Assembly: GCF_013820765.1 (NCBI RefSeq) | Contig: NZ_JABJVM010000003.1 | Coordinates: 124,001-188,000 of the forward strand | DNA: 64,000 bases | Direction: 5' to 3' | From: Paenilisteria rustica | GTDB taxonomy: Bacteria; Bacillota; Bacilli; Lactobacillales; Listeriaceae | In this document: positions 35,631-43,867 of the stretch, in pieces | Numbering within the stretch: position 1 is the first letter of the stretch | How the letters are laid out: each line of letters starts with the position of its first letter | Made by a program: the position numbers and the translations under genes | Notes under the pieces: model-generated | The model's input: the letters and a program-made list of their open reading frames with translations, nothing else | Database searches by the model: none | Told to the model about the DNA's origin: nothing

Positions 35631-35957
35631 ATGAACGGTAATCTAATGGGAGAATATAAAAAGATTTTAGAGGATAACATTCAGATATTAGGTTATGAGG
35701 AATTAAGGTATTCCATTTTTGAAGGAGCGGAGAATAACAGACAAGAATATCAAATTAGAATAGAAAAAATTGGAGATATATTTGAGGTTTACATGACAGC
35801 GGATAGGGCAGGAGTAATTGGGAAGTATGAGTTTGAGGATATTTTTGATGCATTCCATCAATTCTTAAGTATCATGCAGGATACGATTCTTTCGAATAGG
35901 AAAAGAGTAAGAGACGGGAAGCCTGCTGAATATCCTAGTTCGTTATGGGATAATTAG
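35631..35957 (+). CDS. Imm59-like orphan immunity protein
   Basis: A 108-residue acidic protein (GEYKKILEDNIQILGYEELR start, EIYMTADRAGVIGKYEF-like centre, PAEYPSSLW end) that resembles the Imm59 family of polymorphic-toxin immunity proteins. There is no toxin beside it. Orphan immunity genes often accumulate at the end of LXG cassettes to protect against sister toxins. Assignment is from memory of the family only. Confidence 0.6.
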   Translation: MNGNLMGEYKKILEDNIQILGYEELRYSIFEGAENNRQEYQIRIEKIGDIFEVYMTADRAGVIGKYEFEDIFDAFHQFLSIMQDTILSNRKRVRDGKPAEYPSSLWDN

Positions 35958-36073
35958 AGATTTTATAAAATAGACTGTGGGGAATCGCTAGGCATTGTTC
36001 GGGGTTAAAGGTGTTTTTGAAGTACCTGGCGAGGTAATTGTTCGTATTTTAAATTATTAAAACTAGCCATTTT

Positions 36074-36091
36074 TTTGCAAATTATTTGCAA
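36074..36091 (+). repeat. Candidate integrase arm site, ICE1 right end
   Basis: TTTGCAA-atta-TTTGCAA, a pair matching the left-end site at 13081-13099. Confidence 0.4.
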
Positions 36092-36121
36092 TAATTATAA
36101 TAAGATATGTAATAAATACTG

Positions 36122-36179
36122 TTTTTTCACAAGCTAAACCTAGTGATAGCAATAAAAATAATTGTAAATAAGAAAATAT
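36122..36179 (+). repeat. ICE1 right-end repeat adjoining attR
   Basis: Second copy of the 35504-35559 segment, ending three bases before the tRNA-derived repeat. Confidence 0.65.
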
Positions 36180-36182
36180 GCA

Positions 36183-36227
36183 ACTCTTAATCAGCGGGTC
36201 GTGGGTTCGATCCCCTCACAACCCATC
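36183..36227 (+). repeat. Internal att site (attR of ICE1 / attL of ICE2)
   Basis: A 45-bp exact copy of the tRNA-Lys tail at 12983-13027. The 5' half of the tRNA is absent, so this is an attachment-site copy and not a tRNA gene. It marks the junction of two tandem elements. Confidence 0.93.
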
Positions 36228-36230
36228 CTA

Positions 36231-36266
36231 GAGCCTCAACGGATATCACGTCTGTTGGGGCTTTTT
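36231..36266 (+). terminator. Terminator-like hairpin just inside ICE2
   Basis: GCCTCAACGG pairs with CTGTTGGGGC (G-U pairs) before T6. It is the counterpart of the tRNA terminator at 13033. Confidence 0.65.
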
Positions 36267-36271
36267 TGTGC

Positions 36272-36501
36272 GTGAAAATGTTTGTGAAAATCCTGAAAAA
36301 TCCTTATGAAGAAAATTTAAATGAATTTAAGGAAGCCTTAGTATATGGTTAATTAACACATAAAGGATTTAACATTTCTGAAAATGCTACCTTAATAACT
36401 ACTAAGAGTGAAATGTTACCCTGTCTATATACGACAAAAATTTGGAAATTATATGCTAATATCTGTTATACTATTATCAATGAAAGGAACGAAATAACAA
36501 C
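36272..36501 (+). other. ICE2 left-end region without a gene; candidate arm repeats and promoter
   Basis: GTGAAAATG-TTT-GTGAAAATC (36272-36292) are direct repeats with a 12-bp period and could be arm sites. An extended -10 TGTTATACT lies at 36464-36472, with a weak TTGGAA 19 bp before it, upstream of the helicase. No reading frame of note. Confidence 0.4.
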
Positions 36502-36522
36502 ATGACAGGAAGAGGGAGAAGA

Positions 36523-39500
36523 ATGGGAAAATATAAAATTTTAAACTCAAAGATTGGAAATGGAAATAAAATGAGTATGTGTGCTGATGAAAGTGGCATC
36601 TTGTTTAGCAAAGAACAGATTTTGGAGAGCTGGAAAAAGGGGTATCAAGAAAAAGTTTCTCGGAGTAAAGAAGAGATTGGACTACGACTGCCCCAATTTG
36701 GTGCGCTATCCGCAATACGAGCGCACTGGGCTACGTCAATTGCACCTGCTACAATTGTTCTGCCTACTGGAACCGGGAAATCTGAAACGATGTATACTAC
36801 CATTATTTCAGAGAGAATATGTTCAACATTGATTATTGTTCCTTCTAATCTTTTACGTGAACAAATCTTTGAGGGGACTAGTCGATTTGGTATTCTGTCC
36901 AAATTGGGAATGATATCAGACGAAGTCATATTTCCAACAACTTTACTTTATAAAGCAAAAGTAGGTGATAAGGATGAGGAAATTCTTTCTGATGCGTTTG
37001 ATAAGGCAAATATCATTGTTTCAACTCCAGGGATGATTAAGAATTTATCTGCCAATTTATTGAGCCAATTGTCCGAAAAAGTAGAAGTCGTGATATTTGA
37101 TGAAGCGCATCATCTTGGAGCTCCCGACTGGAGGACTGTCAGAGAAAAGTTTTTAGGGAAAAAAATTCTACAATTCACAGCAACCCCTTTTAGAAATGAT
37201 GGTAAAAAAATTGATGGTAAAATTATTTTCAATTACAGTTTAGGCCTAGCTCAAGAATCCCAATATTTTAAGCCAATTGATTTTTATCCTATACAGGAAT
37301 TCGATGAGCGTAAATCAGACAAAGCTATTGCGAAAGTAGCAGTGGACTGTTTGAGAGAAGATATTAATCTTGGCTATGAGCACATACTTTTAGCTAGAGC
37401 AAATAGTCGTAAGCGCGCTGATGAATTGTTTGAAGTTATATATTCTAAGTATAAAGAATTTAATCCTGTATTGATTCATACAGGTATTCCAAGCGTGCAG
37501 AGAAATGAAAGTCTACAGAAAGTTAAGAATGGTAGTTCACGAATTGTTGTATGCGTTAATATGTTTGGTGAAGGTATTGATATTCCGACGCTTAAGATTG
37601 CTGCAATTCATGATAAATATAAATCATTGCCAGTTACATTGCAGTTTATTGGGCGATTTGCCAGAACTAGCGATAATAAATTAGGAAATGCCAAGCTTAT
37701 TACTAATGTGGCGCTAGACGATTTGAAAGAATCAGTTGAAGAGTTGTATCGTCAAGATTCTGATTGGAATAGACTTCTGAATATTCATTCGGATAAAGCT
37801 GTGGATAAAGAGGTAGAGCTTGGGGAGTTTGTTAACAAGTTTGAAAAAGGTCATGTCGAAGATATAGATTTATCACAACTAAAAATGAAGATAAGTACAC
37901 GGATGTTTAGAAATTTATCAAAGTCAATTTATGAAGACGGTTGGAAACAAGTTTTAGATCCAGAAAAGACCATATGGTTCATTAATAAAGAAGACTCAGA
38001 GTATGTATTTATCGAGCCTATTGAAAAGAAAGTAGTCTGGTCGGAACAAAAGGATATAGTGGAATATGATTATGATTTCTTTGTTTTATTTTTCGATAAA
38101 GCTAATGGGGTTGTTCATATAAATGAAACTGATTCTGGAAAGGGAAATCGTCTTGTAGGTAAAATGTTTCCGGAAGCTGTTGATATCAAAGGAGACTCAG
38201 TCTATCGTATCTTAGATGGAGTTAATAGATTGATGATAGGGACTTTAGGGTTAAAACAAGTTCCAAATGGTCGAATTAGTTTTAGAATGTTCGCAGGTAC
38301 AGATATTAAGTCTGGTATAAATGAAGCAGTTGTATCAAATTCAACTAAATCGAATTTGTTTGGCTATGGTTATCAAGATGGAGAACGCATTAGTGTGGGC
38401 TGTTCTTATAAAGGGAAGGTTTGGATGAGATGGGTAGAGCGAATTAGCTTTTGGATAGATTGGTGCAAGAAAATCAGTGAGAAAGTATTAGATGAAAGTA
38501 TTGATACGAGTACCATATTAGAGAATTCACTTGTTTTAGAAGTTATTAAAGAATTCCCAGAAGGGGTTCCCTATAAAATATCATTACCCGAAGTGTTAGA
38601 GGTGTCGAATTCACCTTCTAAACAGTTGTATCTTGCTAAAGAAGATAAACTATTTCCTTTTTTTCAAACAGATGTAAGTAATCCAAAGGTTATAAATGGG
38701 AAAATACGATTTGATGTTCGGATAAACGCTAGAGAATTTGCTTTTGAGCAGAATATAGATGGTGATACGTATAGCTTCAAACAGGTAGAGGGTGAGAAGT
38801 TAAAGGTGAAGTTGGGATCTCGAACTGTTGAGATGTCAGATTACCTTCATGAATATTCGCCCGAAATATCTTTTATACAGGCTGATGGAACTATTGTTGT
38901 GGTGCAAGAGAACTTGAAAACAGTAATTAAGGCTAAAAGAGATCTTAAAGTATCTACAGATGCTATATATTCAATTGATTGGGGTGCATTAGGAGTTAAT
39001 ATTAGGTCAGAGTCCCAGGGTAAAGTAAGAAAATCAGATTCAATTCAATATGCTACAATACATAATATTGTAGATCAATCATCGGATGTTATATTTGATG
39101 ACGATGGGACGGGAGAGATTGCGGATATTATTTCAATTAAAATTGACGAAGAGCTACGAAGAGTCTCTTTTCATTTATATCACTGTAAATATTCTAGTGG
39201 AGCCCTTCCTGGAGCAAGGGTTAAAGATTTGTATGAGGTATGTGGACAAGCTGAAAAATCTATCATGTGGAATGATAATATACTAGAGCTTGTTCAGCGG
39301 ATGATACTAAGAGAAAATAAGAGATTTGGGAATGATAGTGAAACTCGCTTTGAAAAAGGGGATTTGCAGACTTTGCATATGTTAAAAAAAATGGTGAAAT
39401 CAGGGTTTGAAACGAATTTTGAAATATCGATTGTTCAACCAGGGGTGTCTAGGGCTAAAATGACAAGCTCGATGAATCAAATAATTTTATCAACGGATGC

Positions 39501-39552
39501 GTATTTAAGGGATACTTATAATATCCCTTTAACGTGCTATTTTAGTAATTGA
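36523..39552 (+). CDS. Large DEAD/DEAH-box helicase-like protein, ICE2
   Basis: A 1009-residue superfamily 2 helicase. Motif I is PTGTGKSET near residues 80-89, motif II DEAH at 193-196, motif III FTATPF near 222, and motif VI QFIGRFART near 374-382; these lie in the first 400 residues. The remaining 600 residues are beta-rich and unassigned. It resembles Res-type helicases of restriction and phage-defence systems, but no nuclease, methylase or partner gene is adjacent. ATG 36523 follows GGGAGAAG; an upstream ATG 36502 lacks one. Position between the att site and the integrase is unusual. Confidence 0.8.
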   Translation: MGKYKILNSKIGNGNKMSMCADESGILFSKEQILESWKKGYQEKVSRSKEEIGLRLPQFGALSAIRAHWATSIAPATIVLPTGTGKSETMYTTIISERICSTLIIVPSNLLREQIFEGTSRFGILSKLGMISDEVIFPTTLLYKAKVGDKDEEILSDAFDKANIIVSTPGMIKNLSANLLSQLSEKVEVVIFDEAHHLGAPDWRTVREKFLGKKILQFTATPFRNDGKKIDGKIIFNYSLGLAQESQYFKPIDFYPIQEFDERKSDKAIAKVAVDCLREDINLGYEHILLARANSRKRADELFEVIYSKYKEFNPVLIHTGIPSVQRNESLQKVKNGSSRIVVCVNMFGEGIDIPTLKIAAIHDKYKSLPVTLQFIGRFARTSDNKLGNAKLITNVALDDLKESVEELYRQDSDWNRLLNIHSDKAVDKEVELGEFVNKFEKGHVEDIDLSQLKMKISTRMFRNLSKSIYEDGWKQVLDPEKTIWFINKEDSEYVFIEPIEKKVVWSEQKDIVEYDYDFFVLFFDKANGVVHINETDSGKGNRLVGKMFPEAVDIKGDSVYRILDGVNRLMIGTLGLKQVPNGRISFRMFAGTDIKSGINEAVVSNSTKSNLFGYGYQDGERISVGCSYKGKVWMRWVERISFWIDWCKKISEKVLDESIDTSTILENSLVLEVIKEFPEGVPYKISLPEVLEVSNSPSKQLYLAKEDKLFPFFQTDVSNPKVINGKIRFDVRINAREFAFEQNIDGDTYSFKQVEGEKLKVKLGSRTVEMSDYLHEYSPEISFIQADGTIVVVQENLKTVIKAKRDLKVSTDAIYSIDWGALGVNIRSESQGKVRKSDSIQYATIHNIVDQSSDVIFDDDGTGEIADIISIKIDEELRRVSFHLYHCKYSSGALPGARVKDLYEVCGQAEKSIMWNDNILELVQRMILRENKRFGNDSETRFEKGDLQTLHMLKKMVKSGFETNFEISIVQPGVSRAKMTSSMNQIILSTDAYLRDTYNIPLTCYFSN

Positions 39553-39603
39553 TAGATATTTAGGACAGTTAATGAAATTTGTGCGGATTTGAATACTATT
39601 GGG

Positions 39604-40725
39604 TCAGAAGATATTATCAAATTTATCGCTCATACTCTTTTGCTTATTTGGGAATAGATGTCCGTAAGTATCAATTGTTGTAGTAATACTAGCGTGCCCC
39701 ATCCGTTCTTTTATCACAGTTATTTCTTCGTGGTTATCAATTAATAATGCGACATGTGAATGCCGAAAATCATGCAGTCTGATAGGGGTCAGTCCAGCCA
39801 CTTTACAAATTTTCGTGATCTTTTTCGTCCCAAAACATTCACGTATAGGCGTATTAATACTGTACTGAAAAACAGTAATATCTTTCAAATCGGTTATCAA
39901 ATAGGATTTCAATAAAGCTTCCTGACGATCTTTCCAGCCCTTAAGCATCTTTGCTAATTTCGCATTAATAGTAATGTAGCGGTTACTATTAGTGCTTTTT
40001 GGCGTGGTGACAATATTCTCGCCGCCCACACGAGACATAGTTTTAGAAACATGAATTTCATTTCGTCCAAAATCAATATCTTCCCACTGCAATGCCAACA
40101 TTTCTCCAGCACGCATCCCAGTTAGGTAAGCCGTCGTAAAGAATACTTTATCAACATGATCTTTTTCATCGATAGCTTCAATAAAACACCTGAATTCAGC
40201 AGTAGTCCAGAATTTCATTTTTTGTTTCACGACTTTCAATTTCTTAATCCCTGTGCAAGGGTTTCGAAGGATAAGGTTATCATCAATAGCGACATCAAAG
40301 AGTTTTTTCAGCAAGATCATGTGTTTATTAATACTATTATTAGATAAACGTGTCTTCTCATCCTCATTTAGTAGCATATCTCTGAATTGTATACAGTCTT
40401 TCTTCTCTAATTTCGAAATTAAGCTCCCTGTAAAATGAGGCATAATTCTATGGTTATAGTATCCTTTTTGAGTCCTTACATAAGTAAGCTTTTGATCTAC
40501 AGTATAATTCGCGAAATATTTATCACCAATTTGGTCAAAGGTCACTTTTAAATTCGTCACCAAGTTATTTTGGAAATATTGCTGTTTGTAATAACTTTGC
40601 AAATGTTCGGCTTCTGCCTTGGTTTTAATGTTTTTTTTCTTTATTCTGCGCTGTTTTTGTGCAACTGGATCGTATCCTAGGCTAACATCAAGTATATACC
40701 CCTTGTCGGTTTTCTTAATTACCAT
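39604..40725 (-). CDS. int: ICE2 integrase, tyrosine recombinase
   Basis: A 373-residue recombinase related to the ICE1 integrase. Catalytic residues: Arg205 (LTGMRAGEM), His318-x-x-Arg321 (LHDFRHSH), His344 (MGHAS), Tyr354 (TYGHLF). The arm-binding domain (1-55) diverges from ICE1 while the C-terminal 60 residues are nearly the same, consistent with a shared tRNA target and different arm sites. AGGAGGAG precedes the ATG. It overlaps the end of the ImmA-like gene by 11 bp. Confidence 0.95.
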   Translation of the reverse strand: MVIKKTDKGYILDVSLGYDPVAQKQRRIKKKNIKTKAEAEHLQSYYKQQYFQNNLVTNLKVTFDQIGDKYFANYTVDQKLTYVRTQKGYYNHRIMPHFTGSLISKLEKKDCIQFRDMLLNEDEKTRLSNNSINKHMILLKKLFDVAIDDNLILRNPCTGIKKLKVVKQKMKFWTTAEFRCFIEAIDEKDHVDKVFFTTAYLTGMRAGEMLALQWEDIDFGRNEIHVSKTMSRVGGENIVTTPKSTNSNRYITINAKLAKMLKGWKDRQEALLKSYLITDLKDITVFQYSINTPIRECFGTKKITKICKVAGLTPIRLHDFRHSHVALLIDNHEEITVIKERMGHASITTTIDTYGHLFPNKQKSMSDKFDNIF

Positions 40726-41233
40726 AATAACTCCTCCTATTGGAACGTATGTTCTTTTTGCGAGTAAAAAAAATATTGTAATAATTGCAGTTATCGAAAA
40801 TATTTTGGAGACGTTGATACGCGATTTCTTCGGGAATATTGAAGAGATCACTGACTTCTTGAACCAGATTATCGGATTCGAAATTGATAAATTGGAACAT
40901 ATGAATTGGTACGGCTAAGTATAATGAAAAATGGCAAGCTTCTTGCTCGAAGTTATCACATCGGGCTAAGTATTTATGATGATCAAAATGATTATGGCTT
41001 AACTCGTGTAGAAATTCAAAATGTTGCTGCTTAGGAGTCTTCTGCTTGTTGATAGTGATGAGGCGATACTCATTCACGACAATGTAGCTAGAGGCGTTTC
41101 CTAAGCGATAGTCTAGGTTTTCTAATGTGAATATCCGTTCTATATTTAAGTCACTGGGTAATCGAATGTTTAGTGTCCTTAAGTATTGGGATGCTTTTTG
41201 TTCAAGGTAATTTCCAATGTAGTCTGTCCTCAT
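40715..41233 (-). CDS. immA: ImmA-like metalloprotease (anti-repressor)
   Basis: A 172-residue protein with zinc-protease motif HELSH (residues 76-80) followed by NHFDHH, in the IrrE/ImmA (Peptidase_M78) family. In ICEBs1, ImmA cleaves ImmR on DNA damage or cell-cell signalling, releasing the element. It lies between the repressor and the integrase, the ICEBs1 order. The start at 41233 has GAGGTG upstream. Confidence 0.85.
   Translation of the reverse strand: MRTDYIGNYLEQKASQYLRTLNIRLPSDLNIERIFTLENLDYRLGNASSYIVVNEYRLITINKQKTPKQQHFEFLHELSHNHFDHHKYLARCDNFEQEACHFSLYLAVPIHMFQFINFESDNLVQEVSDLFNIPEEIAYQRLQNIFDNCNYYNIFFTRKKNIRSNRRSYYGN
40743..40754. promoter_or_regulatory. SOS (LexA) box in front of the ICE2 integrase
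   Basis: GAACGTATGTTC, identical in sequence to the box at 30589-30600. It lies 18 bp upstream of the integrase start and inside the 3' end of immA. It may allow direct LexA control of the integrase, in addition to ImmA/ImmR. Confidence 0.5.
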
Positions 41234-41259
41234 GTTCCCGTTCACCTCGTTGTAGGGAT

Positions 41260-41598
41260 TTATTTATTTTTGTCTCTAGTTTTTCTTTTCAAAGCTTCTA
41301 TCATAGTTTCGATGTACTCTAAATCTTCATCTGTTAAATTTTCTTTTTCGAAATAATGAACAGAGACATTATCTTTTTCACCAGATGTAGGATTGTTTGT
41401 TCTTCCTAGCAAATAATCAGTCGTTGTCTCTAATACATCAGAAAGTTTGCCTAATGTTTCAGTATCAGGCAGACGAGTGCCGCGTTCATATCCTGAGATT
41501 GAGACATGAGTGAGGTTTATTTGTTTGGCTAATTCAGTTTGTGTGAGCTTTTTTTCTTTGCGAAGTTTTTTTATTCTTTCTCCTATAATGTTAGCCAT
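41260..41598 (-). CDS. immR: ImmR-like XRE repressor
   Basis: A 112-residue protein with one Cro/CI HTH domain (residues 5-62, RIKKLRKEKKLTQTELAKQI ... TTDYLLG) and a helical C-terminal segment. Divergent from the Xis-like gene and next to ImmA, the ICEBs1 ImmR setting. Half the length of the ICE1 repressor. Confidence 0.85.
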   Translation of the reverse strand: MANIIGERIKKLRKEKKLTQTELAKQINLTHVSISGYERGTRLPDTETLGKLSDVLETTTDYLLGRTNNPTSGEKDNVSVHYFEKENLTDEDLEYIETMIEALKRKTRDKNK

Positions 41599-41714
41599 GG
41601 GAATAGCTCCTTTTCTTTACTTTAGGGTACATTTACATTCTATATTAAACGTATGGGGAAAACCAAAGAGAACTACTTTTTGTCGCTTAATAGAAAATAA
41701 ATATTAAAATGTCC

Positions 41715-41743
41715 TTTACAAGTACAATTATTTATTATATAAT
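41715..41743 (+). promoter_or_regulatory. Rightward promoter of the ICE2 transfer operon
   Basis: TTTACA (41715-41720) and TATAAT (41738-41743) are 17 bp apart, in the divergent repressor/Xis interval. GTAC-centred dyads around it (ACAAGTACAA, AATGTACTCA) are candidate ImmR sites. Confidence 0.6.
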
Positions 41744-41805
41744 GTACTCATAGGTTACAAAATAGAACGAATGAAACTAAAAGTTACATGGGTGAGGTGT
41801 TAAAT

Positions 41806-42015
41806 TTGAAATTTTTAAATGCTAAGGAAGTCGCGAAATTAATGGGAATTAGTGTTTCAGGTGCATATGATATTATTCGAAAATTAAATGCAGAACTAGT
41901 GCAAAAAGGTTACCGAGTGAAGAGTGGCAAGGTGAACGAACTGTATTTCAAAAAAGTATATGGTTTTTCTGATTTAGGAGAGGACGATCAGCATGAATTA
42001 CAAGCAAACGCATGA
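41806..42015 (+). CDS. Xis-like small HTH protein, ICE2
   Basis: A 69-residue homologue of the ICE1 protein at 15592, with FLNAKEVAKLMGISVSGAYD at the start. TTG 41806 is chosen because it aligns with the ICE1 start and follows GGGTGAGGTG; ATG 41788 would add six residues. It overlaps the next gene by 23 bp. Confidence 0.7.
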   Translation: MKFLNAKEVAKLMGISVSGAYDIIRKLNAELVQKGYRVKSGKVNELYFKKVYGFSDLGEDDQHELQANA

Positions 42016-42232
42016 TTTGATGAAGAAGGCTGTTCCATTGGCTCGGAAAATGGAAGGTGATTGGAATATTAGAATGAGTATAGCATTGCGTAGTGTGACG
42101 ATAGACCACTTACTAGGGCTTCCTTTTTCTAAGGATACTATTCACCGTCTTTTGCAAAAAGGAGTTTCTTATCGACGTATCTGTAAGAATTACGGGGTAT
42201 ATCACCGTGATGTGACAGCGATTCTACAATGA
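41993..42232 (+). CDS. Small conserved ICE protein, ICE2 (homologue of 15785)
   Basis: A 79-residue protein starting MNYKQTHDLMKKAVPLARKM, closely matching the ICE1 protein, with the same RRICKxxGV HTH-like end. Confidence 0.75.
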   Translation: MNYKQTHDLMKKAVPLARKMEGDWNIRMSIALRSVTIDHLLGLPFSKDTIHRLLQKGVSYRRICKNYGVYHRDVTAILQ

Positions 42233-42304
42233 TTGCTTGGTGTGAGGTTAGACCACCAAGGGCAACCCGAATGACAGAATCGAAAATGATGGTAAGGCTG
42301 TTCT

Positions 42305-42407
42305 TTGACAATTACATATTTGTATAGTGATAGATGGCTATACAAAAAAAGAAACGCCCTGATAGATCAGGACGCTCCGATAAAACTTCGACACTTTTAT
42401 TGTAGCG
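42305..42407 (+). ncRNA. Structured element, ICE2 copy
   Basis: TTGACAATTACATA, an extra hairpin (TTTGTATAG/CTATACAAA), then AAAGAAACGCC, hairpin 1 (CCTGA/TCAGG, 42358-42371) and hairpin 2 (CGCT...GATAAAA with TTTTATT...AGCG, to 42407). The stem sequences differ from ICE1 but pairing is preserved. The rest of the 42233-42676 gap (about 270 bp downstream) holds small dyads and no gene. Confidence 0.5.
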
Positions 42408-42676
42408 CAAATGATCCGAAATGTCACGTGCGATTTCGAGTGAATGCAGTTGCCACTTGATAAACGAAACTGTAGCAGGCTGGAATGAGCGTGTGCCAAG
42501 ATTGCACTGGTGAAAGCAATCTGATGGTTATAATTAACCTACTATATACTGCGGGGATCTATGGAAGTGGAGAGCAGTTGATAAGCGCGATGACGGATAC
42601 AAGAACCGAGCGGAAAATGATTTTTTGAGAGGTGATATCCGAATATGAATGTAGCATGTGTGATTTCGGATGATAG

Positions 42677-42943
42677 ATGGTGACTTTTCATAAGCTAGCG
42701 TATTTTATAGCAGATTATCAATTTATGGCGAACCAGCATTGTACAGAAGAGCAAGTGGTAGAGAGCTTGCATCAAGCGTCGCAAGAACAAGGTCTCGATC
42801 AACAATCTGGTTATGGGGACGATGCATTTGTTTATGGATTATCTGCTTCGGATGCGCGTGATGGTAAGGCGGTTTCTTTTATTTTTTACGCGCAAGAAGA
42901 TGGGGAAGGTTTTCTGTATTCTGGGTGGTCGCAACGAGAATAA
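42677..42943 (+). CDS. Small protein of unknown function, ICE2
   Basis: An 88-residue protein (MVTFHKLAYFIADYQFMANQ start; acidic and aromatic). The ribosome site is poor. It has no counterpart in ICE1. Not recognised. Confidence 0.5.
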   Translation: MVTFHKLAYFIADYQFMANQHCTEEQVVESLHQASQEQGLDQQSGYGDDAFVYGLSASDARDGKAVSFIFYAQEDGEGFLYSGWSQRE

Positions 42944-42964
42944 AAGATAGTAAGAAAAAATGAG

Positions 42965-43000
42965 ATAGCCTTTGTAATCGTGCAGAGGCTATTTTTTATG
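42965..43000 (+). terminator. Terminator or attenuator in the ICE2 operon
   Basis: ATAGCCT pairs with AGGCTAT, followed by T6. It lies within the run of rightward genes, so may be a partial terminator. Confidence 0.6.
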
Positions 43001-43017
43001 GATTGGGGGCGTGGAAA

Positions 43018-43548
43018 ATGGCTCTTATGGATGACTTGATTTATGAAAATGCTGTGGATATCGGTGCTTTCTTTAAACGGGATTACCCGACTTTATCGGA
43101 TATGGATGTGCGAGAAATAGAGCGAGAAGCTGTGCGACGCATGTTTGCTTATCTAGAGGGGATTCGCGAAAATGGGCGTGAACCAAGTGAATTAGACGTC
43201 CTTTATGGTGCGGGAGAAGAAGCTATGATGCATATTGAAAATGAATTATACGAGCTTACCATTCATCGTCGTTTTTACGCGTTAGATCGTTTTATTGAAA
43301 TCTACATCGAAGAATTGATAGCTTTAACAAACGAGGACGACAATTTTCTTGCTTATGTGGTTCGGCAAGAGGTGTCATATATTGAGCGGTTGTATACTCA
43401 AACGTTGGAAAGCTATGAGGCTGGGGAAGATGCTTTTTATTTTGCTAGTCTTGTGTGTGCAAGAGAAGCGGCTGTTTGTATAGCGAATCGATTAGATGGG
43501 TATCGATCTGATTTTAACGAGGCAAGAGCTGCGCATGGTTTGCTGTGA
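43018..43548 (+). CDS. Acidic protein of unknown function next to ardA
   Basis: A 176-residue, largely helical, strongly acidic protein (MALMDDLIYENAVDIGAFFK start; many Asp/Glu). It is followed by another acidic protein and ArdA. Acidity and location suggest a DNA-mimic or other anti-restriction role, but no family is recognised. ATG 43018 rather than the upstream frame, supported by GGGGCGTGG. Confidence 0.6.
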   Translation: MALMDDLIYENAVDIGAFFKRDYPTLSDMDVREIEREAVRRMFAYLEGIRENGREPSELDVLYGAGEEAMMHIENELYELTIHRRFYALDRFIEIYIEELIALTNEDDNFLAYVVRQEVSYIERLYTQTLESYEAGEDAFYFASLVCAREAAVCIANRLDGYRSDFNEARAAHGLL

Positions 43549-43573
43549 TGGATATGGATAGGCGGTGACGGTG

Positions 43574-43861
43574 ATGTTTAAGAAGAAAGCAAAAGCGGAA
43601 GAAAAACACATTCCCTACGAAGCATTTGCAGAGGGCTTTCGCGATAATTGGTTAGAGCTGCACTTTGATGATGCTCGATTTTTTATCTTTGTGTGGGATC
43701 GCATACAAACAGAGGTGAAAGCGAGTTATGTGGATTATTTAGAAACACCAGATGGGCGGATTCGTTCTCATTACAGGGCTTTAGAAAGTCTGATTTTGGA
43801 AGATAAATTTGAGGAATTTGTAGAGGCGTTTGACGAAGCATATTCAGACGAAAGGTGGTAA
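43574..43861 (+). CDS. Small acidic protein of unknown function next to ardA
   Basis: A 95-residue protein: a basic start (MFKKKAKAEEKH), then an acidic helical body (EDKFEEFVEAFDEAYSDE). It sits between the 176-residue acidic gene and ardA with short gaps. Confidence 0.55.
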   Translation: MFKKKAKAEEKHIPYEAFAEGFRDNWLELHFDDARFFIFVWDRIQTEVKASYVDYLETPDGRIRSHYRALESLILEDKFEEFVEAFDEAYSDERW

Positions 43862-43867
43862 ATGTGT

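Noticed and set aside
36183-36227. Second tRNA-Lys gene
   Set aside because: Only the anticodon-arm 3' half to the tail is present; the acceptor 5' strand and D-arm are missing. It is an att copy.
39553-39603. A further att site between the helicase and the ICE2 integrase
   Set aside because: No match to the tRNA-Lys tail was seen here, so the helicase is counted as part of ICE2.
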